Below are positions 1 to 5,766 of a stretch of DNA of 5,766 nucleotides, piece after piece (positions within the stretch are counted from its first letter, which is position 1; every line of letters starts with the position of its first letter). The stretch comes from CAZSWS01 sp964610765 (GTDB taxonomy: Bacteria > Bacteroidota > Bacteroidia > Bacteroidales > Tannerellaceae): positions 1 through 5,766 of the forward strand of contig CAZSWS010000114.1 of assembly GCA_964610765.1 (NCBI GenBank), written 5' to 3'. The position numbers were made by a program, and so were the translations under genes. The notes under the pieces were generated by a model that was given only the letters and a program-made list of their open reading frames with translations, made no database searches and was not told the origin of the DNA.

Positions 1-1153
1 ACAAATCAGAAAAATAAGAAGAAGGCAGCGAACGACAATTGTATTGTGAAGACATCGTCTCACCATATGCACCGGCAGAACGAATCGCAATCAAATCATT
101 TCTTTTAGACTTATTCAACTCACGATCTACAGCAAATACATCTGATGATTCACAAATTGGTCCTACAATATCATATCGTTCTAGTGAACCATTACTTGAA
201 ATATTCTCAATACGATGATATGCATCATACATTGCAGGACGTATCAACTCAGTAAAACCGGCATCTAAAATCACATAATTTTTCAGTTCACCTTCCTTCA
301 CATATAGTACACGTGAAATCAAAGAGCCACATTGCCCAACAATAGACCGACCAGGTTCAAAATGTATTTGCTGATTAGGTCGACGATTATATAGACGAGA
401 AAAAGCCTCAAAATACCTATCAAATGACGGTATAGGCAAATGATTTGGGTGATAATAGTCAATACCTAACCCTCCTCCAAAATTAATATTCCGAACTACT
501 AGCCCTTCTGATTCAAGCTTATCTTGAACTTCATTCACACGAATAGCCAAATTCTGAAAAGCAGAAATATCCGTAATTTGAGATCCTATATGAAAATGCA
601 ACCCTTCAAACTGAATGCTTTTCATATCTTTCATCGCACTCAATACACCATCAAGCATAGAAAGATTAATGCCAAATTTATTTTCTTTTTTTCCGGTTGT
701 TATTTTCTCGTGAGTATGTGCATCAACATCTGGATTTATACGCAGAGAAACATTGACAGTATGATTCATAGAAGTGGCTATTTCATCTATAACTTGTAGT
801 TCTGCTAAAGACTCAACATTAAAGCTCCCTATATGCTCATTGAGTCCTAGTTCTATTTCCCAATCTGCTTTCCCTACACCTGCAAAGACAATACTATCAG
901 CCTTAAACCCAGCATCAAGTGCTGCTTTTATTTCTCCACCACTAACGCAGTCTGCACCTAAGCCATAAGATGCAATTAGAGAAAGTATTCGAGGGTTCGA
1001 ATTAGCCTTAACTGCATAGTGAATATGATAATCATACTTTTTAGATTCATTCAGGACTGTTTCAAGAGTTTTTTCAAGAACGTCCATATCATAATAGTAG
1101 AATGGTGTTGGAAGTGTTTTAAATTGTTCTACAGGGTAAGTTCCTTTTAGCAT
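1..1153 (-). CDS. lysA: Diaminopimelate decarboxylase, 3' end cut by window edge
   Basis: LysA is a cytoplasmic PLP enzyme that decarboxylates meso-diaminopimelate to L-lysine, the last step of lysine synthesis. My translation of the reverse strand from the ATG at 1153 stays open for 384 codons to the window edge. Visible fold-type III decarboxylase motifs are the PLP lysine in YAVKANSN (K49), SGGE (71-74), HIGS (188-191), GGGLG (226-230) and EPGRS (266-270). Also visible are PICESSD (332-338), whose cysteine C334 is the active-site one, and GAYG (361-364). The CESSD motif favours this enzyme over related ornithine, arginine or carboxynorspermidine decarboxylases. From memory, Bacteroidales LysA proteins are about 385-390 residues, so only a few residues and the stop should be missing. 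The start fits the family N-terminus, and a weak purine-rich stretch (GAGAAAAG) precedes it. It follows lysC but is separated from it by a terminator, so it probably has its own promoter. Confidence 0.95.
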   Translation of the reverse strand, partial: MLKGTYPVEQFKTLPTPFYYYDMDVLEKTLETVLNESKKYDYHIHYAVKANSNPRILSLIASYGLGADCVSGGEIKAALDAGFKADSIVFAGVGKADWEIELGLNEHIGSFNVESLAELQVIDEIATSMNHTVNVSLRINPDVDAHTHEKITTGKKENKFGINLSMLDGVLSAMKDMKSIQFEGLHFHIGSQITDISAFQNLAIRVNEVQDKLESEGLVVRNINFGGGLGIDYYHPNHLPIPSFDRYFEAFSRLYNRRPNQQIHFEPGRSIVGQCGSLISRVLYVKEGELKNYVILDAGFTELIRPAMYDAYHRIENISSNGSLERYDIVGPICESSDVFAVDRELNKSKRNDLIAIRSAGAYGETMSSQYNCRSLPSSYFSDL

Positions 1154-1183
1154 AATTCTTTTCTCAGCTTTTGTTTACTATTT

Positions 1184-1218
1184 CAAAAATAGATATTTAA
1201 TCAGTAAGTATAAAAAAA
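1184..1218 (-). promoter_or_regulatory. Candidate lysA promoter (Bacteroidota type)
   Basis: On the minus strand, TATTTTTG at 1191-1184 matches the Bacteroidota -7 consensus TAnnTTTG exactly. Twenty bases upstream lies the T-run of the lysC terminator (1218-1212), which would have to act as a poor -33 element, since it reads TTTT rather than TTTG. The inferred transcript would have a leader of about 25 bases before the lysA ATG at 1153. The -7 motif lies inside a perfect inverted repeat, CTATTT-CAA-AAATAG (1178-1192), which could be an operator or simply AT-rich chance. Confidence 0.4.
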
Positions 1219-1237
1219 GGTAGCACAAAGACTACCT
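1212..1237 (-). terminator. Rho-independent terminator after lysC
   Basis: Read on the minus strand, AGGTAG (1237-1232) pairs perfectly with CTACCT (1223-1218) across an 8-base loop. The stem runs straight into seven Ts (1218-1212). This layout points in the direction of lysC transcription and starts about 24 bases after the lysC stop. The 6-bp stem is short, so termination may be partial, leaving some read-through into lysA. The plus strand lacks a T-run after the stem, so the signal is one-directional. Confidence 0.72.
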
Positions 1238-1260
1238 CTATCGTAAGTATCTATTACTTA

Positions 1261-2580
1261 TTAATTCTCATAAAAAAGATGATCACTTAACGATTGTAAA
1301 GCACGTTCTTTATCTTCAGATTTTATCAAGATAGAAACATTGAAGTTGCTTCCACCATAAGATATCATCCGAACAGGAATATCTTTTAATGCATCTACTA
1401 TCTTTGCTTCAAATCCTAAATTTTCCCAGTTTAAGTCACCAACAACACAAACAATCACTAACCCTTCATCTACAGTAACAGTACCATATTTCTTCAAATC
1501 ATTAACAATTCCATCTAGGTTTTTCTGGTTGTCAATAGAAACAGACACTCCGACCTCTGAAGTAGTTACAATATCAATTGGCGTTTGATATTTCTCAAAT
1601 ATTTCAAATACCTTACGCAAAAACCCAGTAGCTAATAACATCCTACCACTTTTAATTTTTATGGAAGTGATATTATCTTTAGCAGCAACTGCTTTTATTT
1701 TTCTTTTTTCTGTTTCATTTGAAATTATAGTTCCTGGCGCATCCGGTTCTAATGTATTGAGTAAGCGTACCGGTATATTACTCAATTTAGCAGGCAATAT
1801 ACATGTTGGATGCAATATTTTCGCACCAAAATATGCAAGTTCTGCAGCTTCGTCAAAGTTTAGATGACGAACTGGCGAAGTTCTTGTAGCATATCTTGGA
1901 TCATTATTATGCATTCCATCAATATCAGTCCAAATTTGAATTTCTTCAGCTTTAATAGCAGAACCAATCAAAGATGCCGTATAGTCGCTTCCACCACGTT
2001 TTAAGTTATCAACTTCCCCATATGCATTTAAGGTAATAAAACCTTGTGTAATATATAAATCAGCCTCCGGATATTGAGCTAGCAGCTCCTTTAATTTTTC
2101 TTTTATGTAAATCGGATTAGGATCTGCATTCTTATCTGTGCGCATAAAGTCTAAGGCAGGGATTATGACTGATTTTACTCCTATTTCATTCAAATAAAAA
2201 TTAACTATACCACTAGATAACAGTTCTCCTTGAGCTAAAATTATACGTTCTTCAAAAAGTGTAAATAAGCTTTTAGTATGCGTACGTATTTCGTCAAAAC
2301 GTTCATTAATATGTTCTAATGCTTTCTGTTTGTACTCATTTGTTGAGAATAAATCATCAACCAAATGCTTATATTGCATTAAAAGACTATTAATCAATTC
2401 ATTTGCTCCATCTGAGTTATTCTTATATAAATAGTCTGATATTTCAATTAATGAATTTGTTGTGCCAGATACAGCAGACAGAACCACTATTTTCCTTTCA
2501 CCATCATTTATCAAACTTGCTACACCTTTAATACGATGAGTTGCTCCTAAGGATGTTCCGCCAAACTTTAATACTTTCAT
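1261..2580 (-). CDS. lysC: Aspartate kinase, monofunctional, lysine-sensitive type
   Basis: This enzyme phosphorylates L-aspartate to aspartyl-4-phosphate, the first step toward diaminopimelate, lysine, threonine and methionine, in the cytoplasm. The 439-residue protein begins with the kinase motif KFGGTS (5-10). It then shows GE (118-119), the RGGSDYTA motif (195-202), WTDIDG (217-222) and KILHP (254-258). Two ACT domains follow, from roughly residue 300 to the end. The first contains GFL (319-321) and TTSEVGVSVSID (339-350), resembling the lysine-binding region of E. coli LysC, so lysine feedback is a reasonable inference. No homoserine dehydrogenase domain is present, which excludes the fused ThrA type. 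The ATG at 2580 gives the classic MKVLKFGGTS start; the only upstream signal is a weak AAGAAAAA. It lies 72 bases after the FtsE-like gene, behind a possible promoter, and upstream of lysA, which fits a role in lysine supply. Confidence 0.96.
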   Translation of the reverse strand: MKVLKFGGTSLGATHRIKGVASLINDGERKIVVLSAVSGTTNSLIEISDYLYKNNSDGANELINSLLMQYKHLVDDLFSTNEYKQKALEHINERFDEIRTHTKSLFTLFEERIILAQGELLSSGIVNFYLNEIGVKSVIIPALDFMRTDKNADPNPIYIKEKLKELLAQYPEADLYITQGFITLNAYGEVDNLKRGGSDYTASLIGSAIKAEEIQIWTDIDGMHNNDPRYATRTSPVRHLNFDEAAELAYFGAKILHPTCILPAKLSNIPVRLLNTLEPDAPGTIISNETEKRKIKAVAAKDNITSIKIKSGRMLLATGFLRKVFEIFEKYQTPIDIVTTSEVGVSVSIDNQKNLDGIVNDLKKYGTVTVDEGLVIVCVVGDLNWENLGFEAKIVDALKDIPVRMISYGGSNFNVSILIKSEDKERALQSLSDHLFYEN

Positions 2581-2612
2581 TTTTTCTTAAACGTTTTTAC
2601 AAATACAGGATA

Positions 2613-2646
2613 CAAATTTAGACGAAATAATCGGAATTTCGTCGAA
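2613..2646 (-). promoter_or_regulatory. Candidate lysC promoter
   Basis: On the minus strand, TAAATTTG (2620-2613) matches the Bacteroidota -7 motif TAnnTTTG exactly, 32 bases before the lysC ATG. The best -33 candidate is TTCG at 2646-2643 with a 22-base spacer, one mismatch from TTTG and slightly too far. The spacer is almost filled by an 8-bp inverted repeat, so a repressor site is conceivable. The promoter is inferred only from motif and position. Confidence 0.42.
2621..2643. repeat. 8-bp perfect inverted repeat between ftsE-like gene and lysC
   Basis: GACGAAAT (2621-2628) and ATTTCGTC (2636-2643) are exact inverse copies around a 7-base centre. On the minus strand the stem begins 9 bases after the FtsE-like stop codon. 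It is followed by TAAATTTGT rather than a clear T-run, so it is a poor Rho-independent terminator. It could instead be a 3'-end stabilising hairpin of the his transcript or an operator in the lysC promoter, since it abuts the -7 motif. The repeat is seen directly; its role is inferred. Confidence 0.6.
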
Positions 2647-2652
2647 TCATGG

Positions 2653-3360
2653 TCAATTTATTAATTCTTCGCCACTAAAATCATTCATAATGACATCTTG
2701 CAGCATATCATTTTCACATTTCACCACTCTAGCAGGAAATTTACTAACCAAAGCATGATTGTGAGTAGACATAATCACAGCAGTGCCTTTTTTACTTATA
2801 TCATGCAACAATTGTACAATTTGCGTACCGGTTTCAGGGTCAAGATTACCTGTTGGCTCATCTGCTAAAATCAACTTTGGCTCATTTAATAAAGCTCGTG
2901 CAATCACAACACGTTGTTGCTCTCCTCCTGAAAGTTCATGAGGCATTTTATATCCCTTTGTTTGCATACCTACCTGAGTTAAAACGCTTTCTATTCGATC
3001 ATGAATATCATGCTTGTTTTTCCACCCGGTAGCTTGCAGTACAAATTCGAGATTTTTAACAGCTGAACGATCTGTGAGCAGCTGAAAATCTTGAAAGACA
3101 ATTCCGACTTTTCTTCTTAAGAAAGGAATTTCCTTTCGTTTTATCTTCACCAGGTTATAATCAAAAATATAAGCTTGCCCAACTTGGACAGGTATTTCCG
3201 CATAAAGTGATTTGAGCAAACTACTTTTTCCTGAACCTACTTTACCAATAACATATACAAACTCGCCGTAATTTACCTTCAAAGATGCATTTTGTAAAAT
3301 GATATTCTCATCTCTACTAATTTCGACATTCTTCAGTTGTAGTAATATTTCTTCATCCAT
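2653..3360 (-). CDS. ftsE: FtsE-type ABC transporter ATP-binding protein
   Basis: This 235-residue single ABC ATPase domain has all the standard parts: Walker A GKVGSGKS (39-46), Q-loop Q90, signature LSGGEQQ (143-149), Walker B LILADEP (163-169), D-loop NLD (172-174) and H-loop H200. It therefore looks catalytically intact. Length, the ADEPTGNLD block and the KFPARVV segment after the H-loop fit FtsE. FtsE works at the inner face of the cytoplasmic membrane with FtsX to control cell-wall hydrolases during division. The LolD/MacB group shares these motifs, so the exact family is less sure than the ABC assignment. No membrane segment and no ftsX partner are present in the window. The start lies 7 bases after the hisIE stop, so it is probably transcribed with the his genes. 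No good Shine-Dalgarno sits at the usual distance; an AGAGG inside the end of hisIE is about 17 bases away. Confidence 0.85.
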   Translation of the reverse strand: MDEEILLQLKNVEISRDENIILQNASLKVNYGEFVYVIGKVGSGKSSLLKSLYAEIPVQVGQAYIFDYNLVKIKRKEIPFLRRKVGIVFQDFQLLTDRSAVKNLEFVLQATGWKNKHDIHDRIESVLTQVGMQTKGYKMPHELSGGEQQRVVIARALLNEPKLILADEPTGNLDPETGTQIVQLLHDISKKGTAVIMSTHNHALVSKFPARVVKCENDMLQDVIMNDFSGEELIN

Positions 3361-3367
3361 ATAGATA

Positions 3368-3979
3368 TTATTTATGCCTCTTTTTTAACTCTCGAGCCAA
3401 ATCTTCTAGTCGCATCTCTTTGCTAGTCAGAAGCACTATTAAGTGATAGATTAAATCAGCAGCCTCATAGGTAAGCCGCTCTTTAGTACCATTTGTGGCT
3501 TCAATGACAGTTTCAACAGCCTCTTCTCCTACCTTTTGAGCCATCCGATTCACCCCATCTCTAAACAAGGAGGTTGTATACGACTTTTCTGGCATTTCCT
3601 TGTATCGCTGTTCTATAAAATCTTGCAACTGCTTTAAAAATAATATATCTTCCTGATTAGTTTCACCAAAACAAGTGTCAGTTCCAGTATGGCAAACAGG
3701 ACCTGCCGGAGTTACTTTAATAAGCAAAGTATCATTGTCGCAGTCTTTTAAAACATCAACTACTGAAAGAGTATTCCCTGATGTTTCACCCTTCATCCAC
3801 AACTCATTACGAGTACGACTAAAAAAGGTAACAAAACCACTTTCTAGGGTTTTTTTATATGATTCTTCATTCATATAACCCAACATTAAAACCTTACTTG
3901 TTTTTGAATCCTGAATGATAGCAGGCACCAAGCCACCTGATTTTTCAAAATCTATTTCCATCTTTTCTATATTTCTCAT
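3368..3979 (-). CDS. hisIE: Bifunctional phosphoribosyl-AMP cyclohydrolase / phosphoribosyl-ATP pyrophosphatase
   Basis: This fused enzyme performs the second and third steps of histidine synthesis. The HisE part removes pyrophosphate from phosphoribosyl-ATP, and the HisI part opens the adenine ring to give ProFAR. HisI occupies about residues 1-110 and shows SRTRNELWMKGETSG (54-68), DCDND (79-83) and PAGPVCHTGTDTCF (91-104). Within these, C80, C96 and C103 are the expected zinc ligands and D79, D81 and D83 the expected magnesium ligands. HisE occupies about 115-203, with YTTSLF (134-139), QKVGEEAVE (148-156) and the ADLIYH helix (174-179). Both active sites look complete, and 203 residues is normal for the fusion. 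The ATG at 3979 overlaps the hisF stop in an ATGA junction, suggesting translational coupling and supporting this start. An internal Met at residue 7 is a possible alternative. Confidence 0.97.
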   Translation of the reverse strand: MRNIEKMEIDFEKSGGLVPAIIQDSKTSKVLMLGYMNEESYKKTLESGFVTFFSRTRNELWMKGETSGNTLSVVDVLKDCDNDTLLIKVTPAGPVCHTGTDTCFGETNQEDILFLKQLQDFIEQRYKEMPEKSYTTSLFRDGVNRMAQKVGEEAVETVIEATNGTKERLTYEAADLIYHLIVLLTSKEMRLEDLARELKKRHK

Positions 3980-4725
3980 GTATATATACCTTGATTTTTC
4001 AAGTACTCTTTTAATTCCGGTATACTTATTTCTCCAAAGTGAAAAACACTAGCAGCTAATGCAGCATCTGCTTTACCTTTTATAAATGCATCTTTAAAAT
4101 GCTCCATTTTACCCGCACCTCCTGATGCGATTATTGGTATAGATACTGCTTTGGTCAATTGCGCCAGTGCTTCATTAGGATATCCATTTTTTACTCCATC
4201 ATGGGTAATACTTGTAAAAAGAATTTCAGAGGCACCTCTATCGGCTACTTCTTTTGCCCAATCAAATAAAGTCAATTCTGTTGGCACACTTCCACCGTTT
4301 ATATAACATCTCCAAACATTCTTTTCATAATTTGCATCTATAGCAACTACACAGACTCCTTCATCAAATTGATTAGCAATCTCATTAATTAAAGACGGTT
4401 TTTTTATCGCTGCTGAATTTATAGACACCTTTGTTGCTCCTGCTTTTAGCAACTGCTCCACATCGCCTAATTCAGAGATTCCTCCTCCTACTGTAAAAGG
4501 TATATCTATATTCTTAGCTAACTCCTTCACTAAATCAATAAAAGTTTTTCTTCCTTCAACAGTAGCCGTAATATCTAGAAAAACAAGTTCACTCGCTCCT
4601 TGTAAGCTATATTGTATAGCCATCTCAACAGGATCTCCTGTATGTACGAAATTAACAAAGTTAACCCCTTTTACGGTCTTTCCATCCTTTATATCTAAAC
4701 AAGGTATTATTCGTTTCAACGACAT
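3976..4725 (-). CDS. hisF: Imidazole glycerol phosphate synthase, cyclase subunit
   Basis: HisF is the cyclase half of IGP synthase. It uses ammonia channelled from the glutaminase HisH to turn PRFAR into imidazole glycerol phosphate and AICAR. The 249-residue protein is a complete (beta/alpha)8 barrel. It opens with RIIPCLDIKDG, which holds catalytic D11, and continues with KGVNFVN (19-25), FLDITAT (49-55), GGGI (80-83) and KVSINSAA (99-106). Catalytic D130 lies in VAIDA. The phosphate-binding end shows THDGVKNGY (174-182), ASGGAG (200-205) and ALAASVFHFGE (222-232). Length and motifs are typical, with nothing missing. It starts 14 bases after the hisA stop and overlaps hisIE by 4 bases. Its obligate partner HisH is not encoded in the window, so it must come from elsewhere in the genome. 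No clear Shine-Dalgarno precedes the ATG, as is common in Bacteroidota. Confidence 0.98.
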   Translation of the reverse strand: MSLKRIIPCLDIKDGKTVKGVNFVNFVHTGDPVEMAIQYSLQGASELVFLDITATVEGRKTFIDLVKELAKNIDIPFTVGGGISELGDVEQLLKAGATKVSINSAAIKKPSLINEIANQFDEGVCVVAIDANYEKNVWRCYINGGSVPTELTLFDWAKEVADRGASEILFTSITHDGVKNGYPNEALAQLTKAVSIPIIASGGAGKMEHFKDAFIKGKADAALAASVFHFGEISIPELKEYLKNQGIYT

Positions 4726-4739
4726 ATCAATTCGTTTTA

Positions 4740-5468
4740 TTAATTATTTATAATGAATTGCTCTAATTCTTTCAATGTAATATGATTTTCATAAATAGCC
4801 TTACCAATAATTACAGCAGGCAAACCGGCTTCTTGAAGAGTTTCAACATCATTAATATATGAGACACCACCACTTGCTATTAAATAAATCTCTCTATTCG
4901 TAGCGATAATATCTTTATATAATGCTAAAGAAGGTCCTCCCAGCATACCATCTTTTGAAATATCTGTGCTAATTACTTTTCGAATTCCTTTCTCAAAGTA
5001 TGAAGTTATAAAGGAGATTAAGTCTAACTCAGTATCTTCTTCCCACCCACTAATAGCAATGCGTCTATCTTTCGCATCCGCACCTAGAATAATTGTATCA
5101 GAGCCATATCGATCCAACCAATGAATAAACAGCTCCGGATTTCTAACAGCAATACTACCTCCTGTAATCATTTTAGCCCCACTCTCAAAAGCTATTCTTA
5201 AATCATTATCCGATTTTAATCCGCCTCCAAAATCGATTACTAAGTTCGTATGTATAGCAATCTTTTCAATTATAGGATAATTAATTATACGACCAGATTT
5301 TGCACCATCCAAATCAACTAAGTGTAGTCTCTTAACGCCATGCGCTTCAAATTGCTTTGCTACCTCAAGAGGATCTTCATTGTATATCTTTTTTGTATTG
5401 TAATCGCCCTTTGTTAACCGGACACATTTACCATCAATTAGGTCTATAGCTGGAATAATTTCAATCAT
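4740..5468 (-). CDS. hisA: ProFAR isomerase (1-(5-phosphoribosyl)-5-[(5-phosphoribosylamino)methylideneamino]imidazole-4-carboxamide isomerase)
   Basis: HisA isomerises ProFAR to PRFAR by an Amadori rearrangement, supplying the substrate of HisF. The 242-residue half-barrel-repeat protein is full length. It starts IIPAIDLIDGKCVRL, with the general base D9. Further motifs are LHLVDLDGAKSG (48-59), FGGGL (80-84) and GADAKD (129-134), whose D131 is the second catalytic aspartate. STDISKDGMLGGP (167-179) carries the conserved T168, and ASGGVS (198-203) is a phosphate-binding loop. It resembles HisF as expected of paralogues; D9, D131 and the STDISKDG segment separate it from HisF. It does not look like the dual-function PriA of actinobacteria. 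It is the first gene of the his cluster visible here. About 298 bases upstream hold no recognisable hisH, so it may begin a transcription unit. No strong Shine-Dalgarno is seen. Confidence 0.97.
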   Translation of the reverse strand: MIEIIPAIDLIDGKCVRLTKGDYNTKKIYNEDPLEVAKQFEAHGVKRLHLVDLDGAKSGRIINYPIIEKIAIHTNLVIDFGGGLKSDNDLRIAFESGAKMITGGSIAVRNPELFIHWLDRYGSDTIILGADAKDRRIAISGWEEDTELDLISFITSYFEKGIRKVISTDISKDGMLGGPSLALYKDIIATNREIYLIASGGVSYINDVETLQEAGLPAVIIGKAIYENHITLKELEQFIINN

Positions 5469-5566
5469 ATATTTTATAAGTTAAACGATGCGGCTAGCGG
5501 CTTTTTTTCCAAACAATCATATTTCATTTAAAAAAGTTATTTCATCAAGCTTATATATGCAGAGGT

Positions 5567-5595
5567 CAAATATCCTTGAATCCTTTTTCACCCAA
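5567..5595 (-). promoter_or_regulatory. Weak candidate promoter for hisA
   Basis: On the minus strand, ATTG ending at 5593 is followed after 18 bases by GATATTTG (5574-5567). The latter matches the Bacteroidota -7 motif TAnnTTTG at all but its first base. The spacing is about one base shorter than usual. The implied leader before hisA would be roughly 90 bases long and would contain the mini-ORF and the GC-rich palindrome. In such AT-rich DNA a chance match is quite possible. Confidence 0.22.
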
Positions 5596-5627
5596 TTAAT
5601 AATCAACAACTTCTAAAAAAGAAACCA

Positions 5628-5658
5628 TTGCTAGCACTAGATTCAAAAAATAGTATTG
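5628..5658 (+). promoter_or_regulatory. Candidate plus-strand promoter, divergent from hisA
   Basis: TTG at 5628-5630 is followed after exactly 20 bases by TAGTATTG (5651-5658). The latter has one mismatch to the Bacteroidota -7 consensus TAnnTTTG. The predicted start of transcription would fall about 25-30 bases before the ATG at 5691, the same leader length as for lysA and lysC here. It is the best-spaced -33/-7 pair in the window, but it rests on motif matching only. Confidence 0.35.
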
Positions 5659-5690
5659 TAAAAATAGCAATTAATCAGAAAAGAGCATAT

Positions 5691-5766
5691 ATGGAAAAGA
5701 AAAAATGTGGTTTCTTCTCTTTATCTCTATCGTTTCTTCATTCTTTTAACGCATTCGGGGTCGTCT
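5691..5766 (+). CDS. Possible start of a plus-strand gene, cut by window edge
   Basis: An ATG at 5691 opens a frame that runs to the window edge without a stop (25 codons). It begins MEKKKCGFFSLSLSFL, a short basic head followed by a mostly apolar run, which looks like a signal peptide or first membrane segment. A purine-rich AGAAAAGAG lies about 8 bases upstream, and a well-spaced promoter candidate sits at 5628-5658. Against it, the frame is very short and the product is not recognised. The opposite strand also has a reading here that could be the last 12 codons of a gene, ending in a TAG at 5727-5729. Only sequence to the right can decide. Confidence 0.25.
   Translation, partial: MEKKKCGFFSLSLSFLHSFNAFGVV

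Larger units (their letters stand above)
5469..5766. other. AT-rich stretch upstream of hisA without a confident gene
   Basis: I read this stretch in all frames. No long open frame is present and nothing resembles the C-terminus of HisH. What it holds: a weak possible hisA promoter (5567-5595); a 17-codon minus-strand mini-ORF (5527-5474, MKYDCLEKKPLAASFNL) ending 5 bases before hisA; and a GC-rich imperfect palindrome, GCGGCTAGCGGC (5490-5501), in otherwise AT-rich DNA. It also holds a candidate plus-strand promoter (5628-5658) and the start of a possible plus-strand gene at 5691. No histidine-rich leader peptide or strong attenuator hairpin is visible, and no tRNA-like cloverleaf was noticed. 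Confidence 0.6.

Noticed and set aside
524..968. Two overlapping plus-strand open frames (524-799 and 774-968)
   Set aside because: They lie antisense to lysA, whose minus-strand frame carries the full set of decarboxylase motifs through this stretch. The plus-strand products look like nothing known.
1244..1260. Second inverted repeat TAAGTA-TCTAT-TACTTA just after the lysC stop
   Set aside because: It is a 6-bp, very AT-rich stem without a T-run; the nearby 1212-1237 hairpin is the better terminator.
1661..1867. Plus-strand open frame of 68 codons
   Set aside because: It is antisense to the ACT and kinase regions of lysC and has no supporting motif.
2581..2652. Lysine riboswitch before lysC
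   Set aside because: The 72-base gap is far too short for the lysine aptamer, and only one simple hairpin is present.
3675..3878. Plus-strand open frame of 67 codons
   Set aside because: It is antisense to the metal-binding core of hisIE, which is clearly the real gene.
5469..5560. Histidine attenuator before hisA
   Set aside because: No run of histidine codons and no competing stem pairs with a terminal T-run on the minus strand.
5488..5616. Plus-strand open frame of 42 codons beginning MRLAAFF
   Set aside because: It is short, has no ribosome binding site or promoter motif, runs through AT-rich DNA, and its product has no recognisable feature.
1..5766. Mobile element, CRISPR array, tRNA/rRNA or novel defence-type system
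   Set aside because: No transposase or integrase reading, no spaced direct repeats, no RNA gene and no unrecognised long ORF; almost all the sequence is accounted for by standard biosynthetic genes.

Overview
This AT-rich window most likely comes from a member of the Bacteroidota, probably order Bacteroidales; the genus cannot be settled from the sequence alone. Three things support this. HisI and HisE are fused into one protein. Shine-Dalgarno sequences before the start codons are weak or absent. The intergenic gaps contain matches to the Bacteroidota -7 promoter motif TAnnTTTG.

All six confidently called genes lie on the minus strand. In transcription order, right to left, they are hisA (5468-4740), hisF (4725-3976), hisIE (3979-3368), an FtsE-type ABC ATPase gene (3360-2653), lysC for aspartate kinase (2580-1261) and lysA for diaminopimelate decarboxylase (1153 to beyond the left edge). 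The first four are packed tightly: a 14-base gap, a 4-base ATGA overlap, then a 7-base gap. They probably form one transcript. lysC sits behind a 72-base gap with an 8-bp perfect inverted repeat and a full -7 match. lysA sits behind a 107-base gap with a Rho-independent terminator and another full -7 match. Each lysine gene may therefore be its own transcription unit.

HisE and HisI (as HisIE), HisA and HisF carry out consecutive middle steps of histidine synthesis, from phosphoribosyl-ATP to imidazole glycerol phosphate plus AICAR. LysC starts the aspartate pathway that leads to diaminopimelate and lysine, and LysA performs the last lysine step. The ATPase is most like FtsE, the cell-division partner of the membrane protein FtsX, but no ftsX is in the window.

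The right end (5469-5766) has no confident gene. hisH, which encodes the glutaminase partner of HisF and often precedes hisA in this group, is not directly upstream here. The last 76 bases could be the start of a plus-strand gene with its own promoter, or the tail of another minus-strand gene; the sequence does not decide. I see no mobile element, CRISPR array, RNA gene or new defence-like system. The window looks like ordinary biosynthetic housekeeping DNA, with a few regulatory details worth checking.
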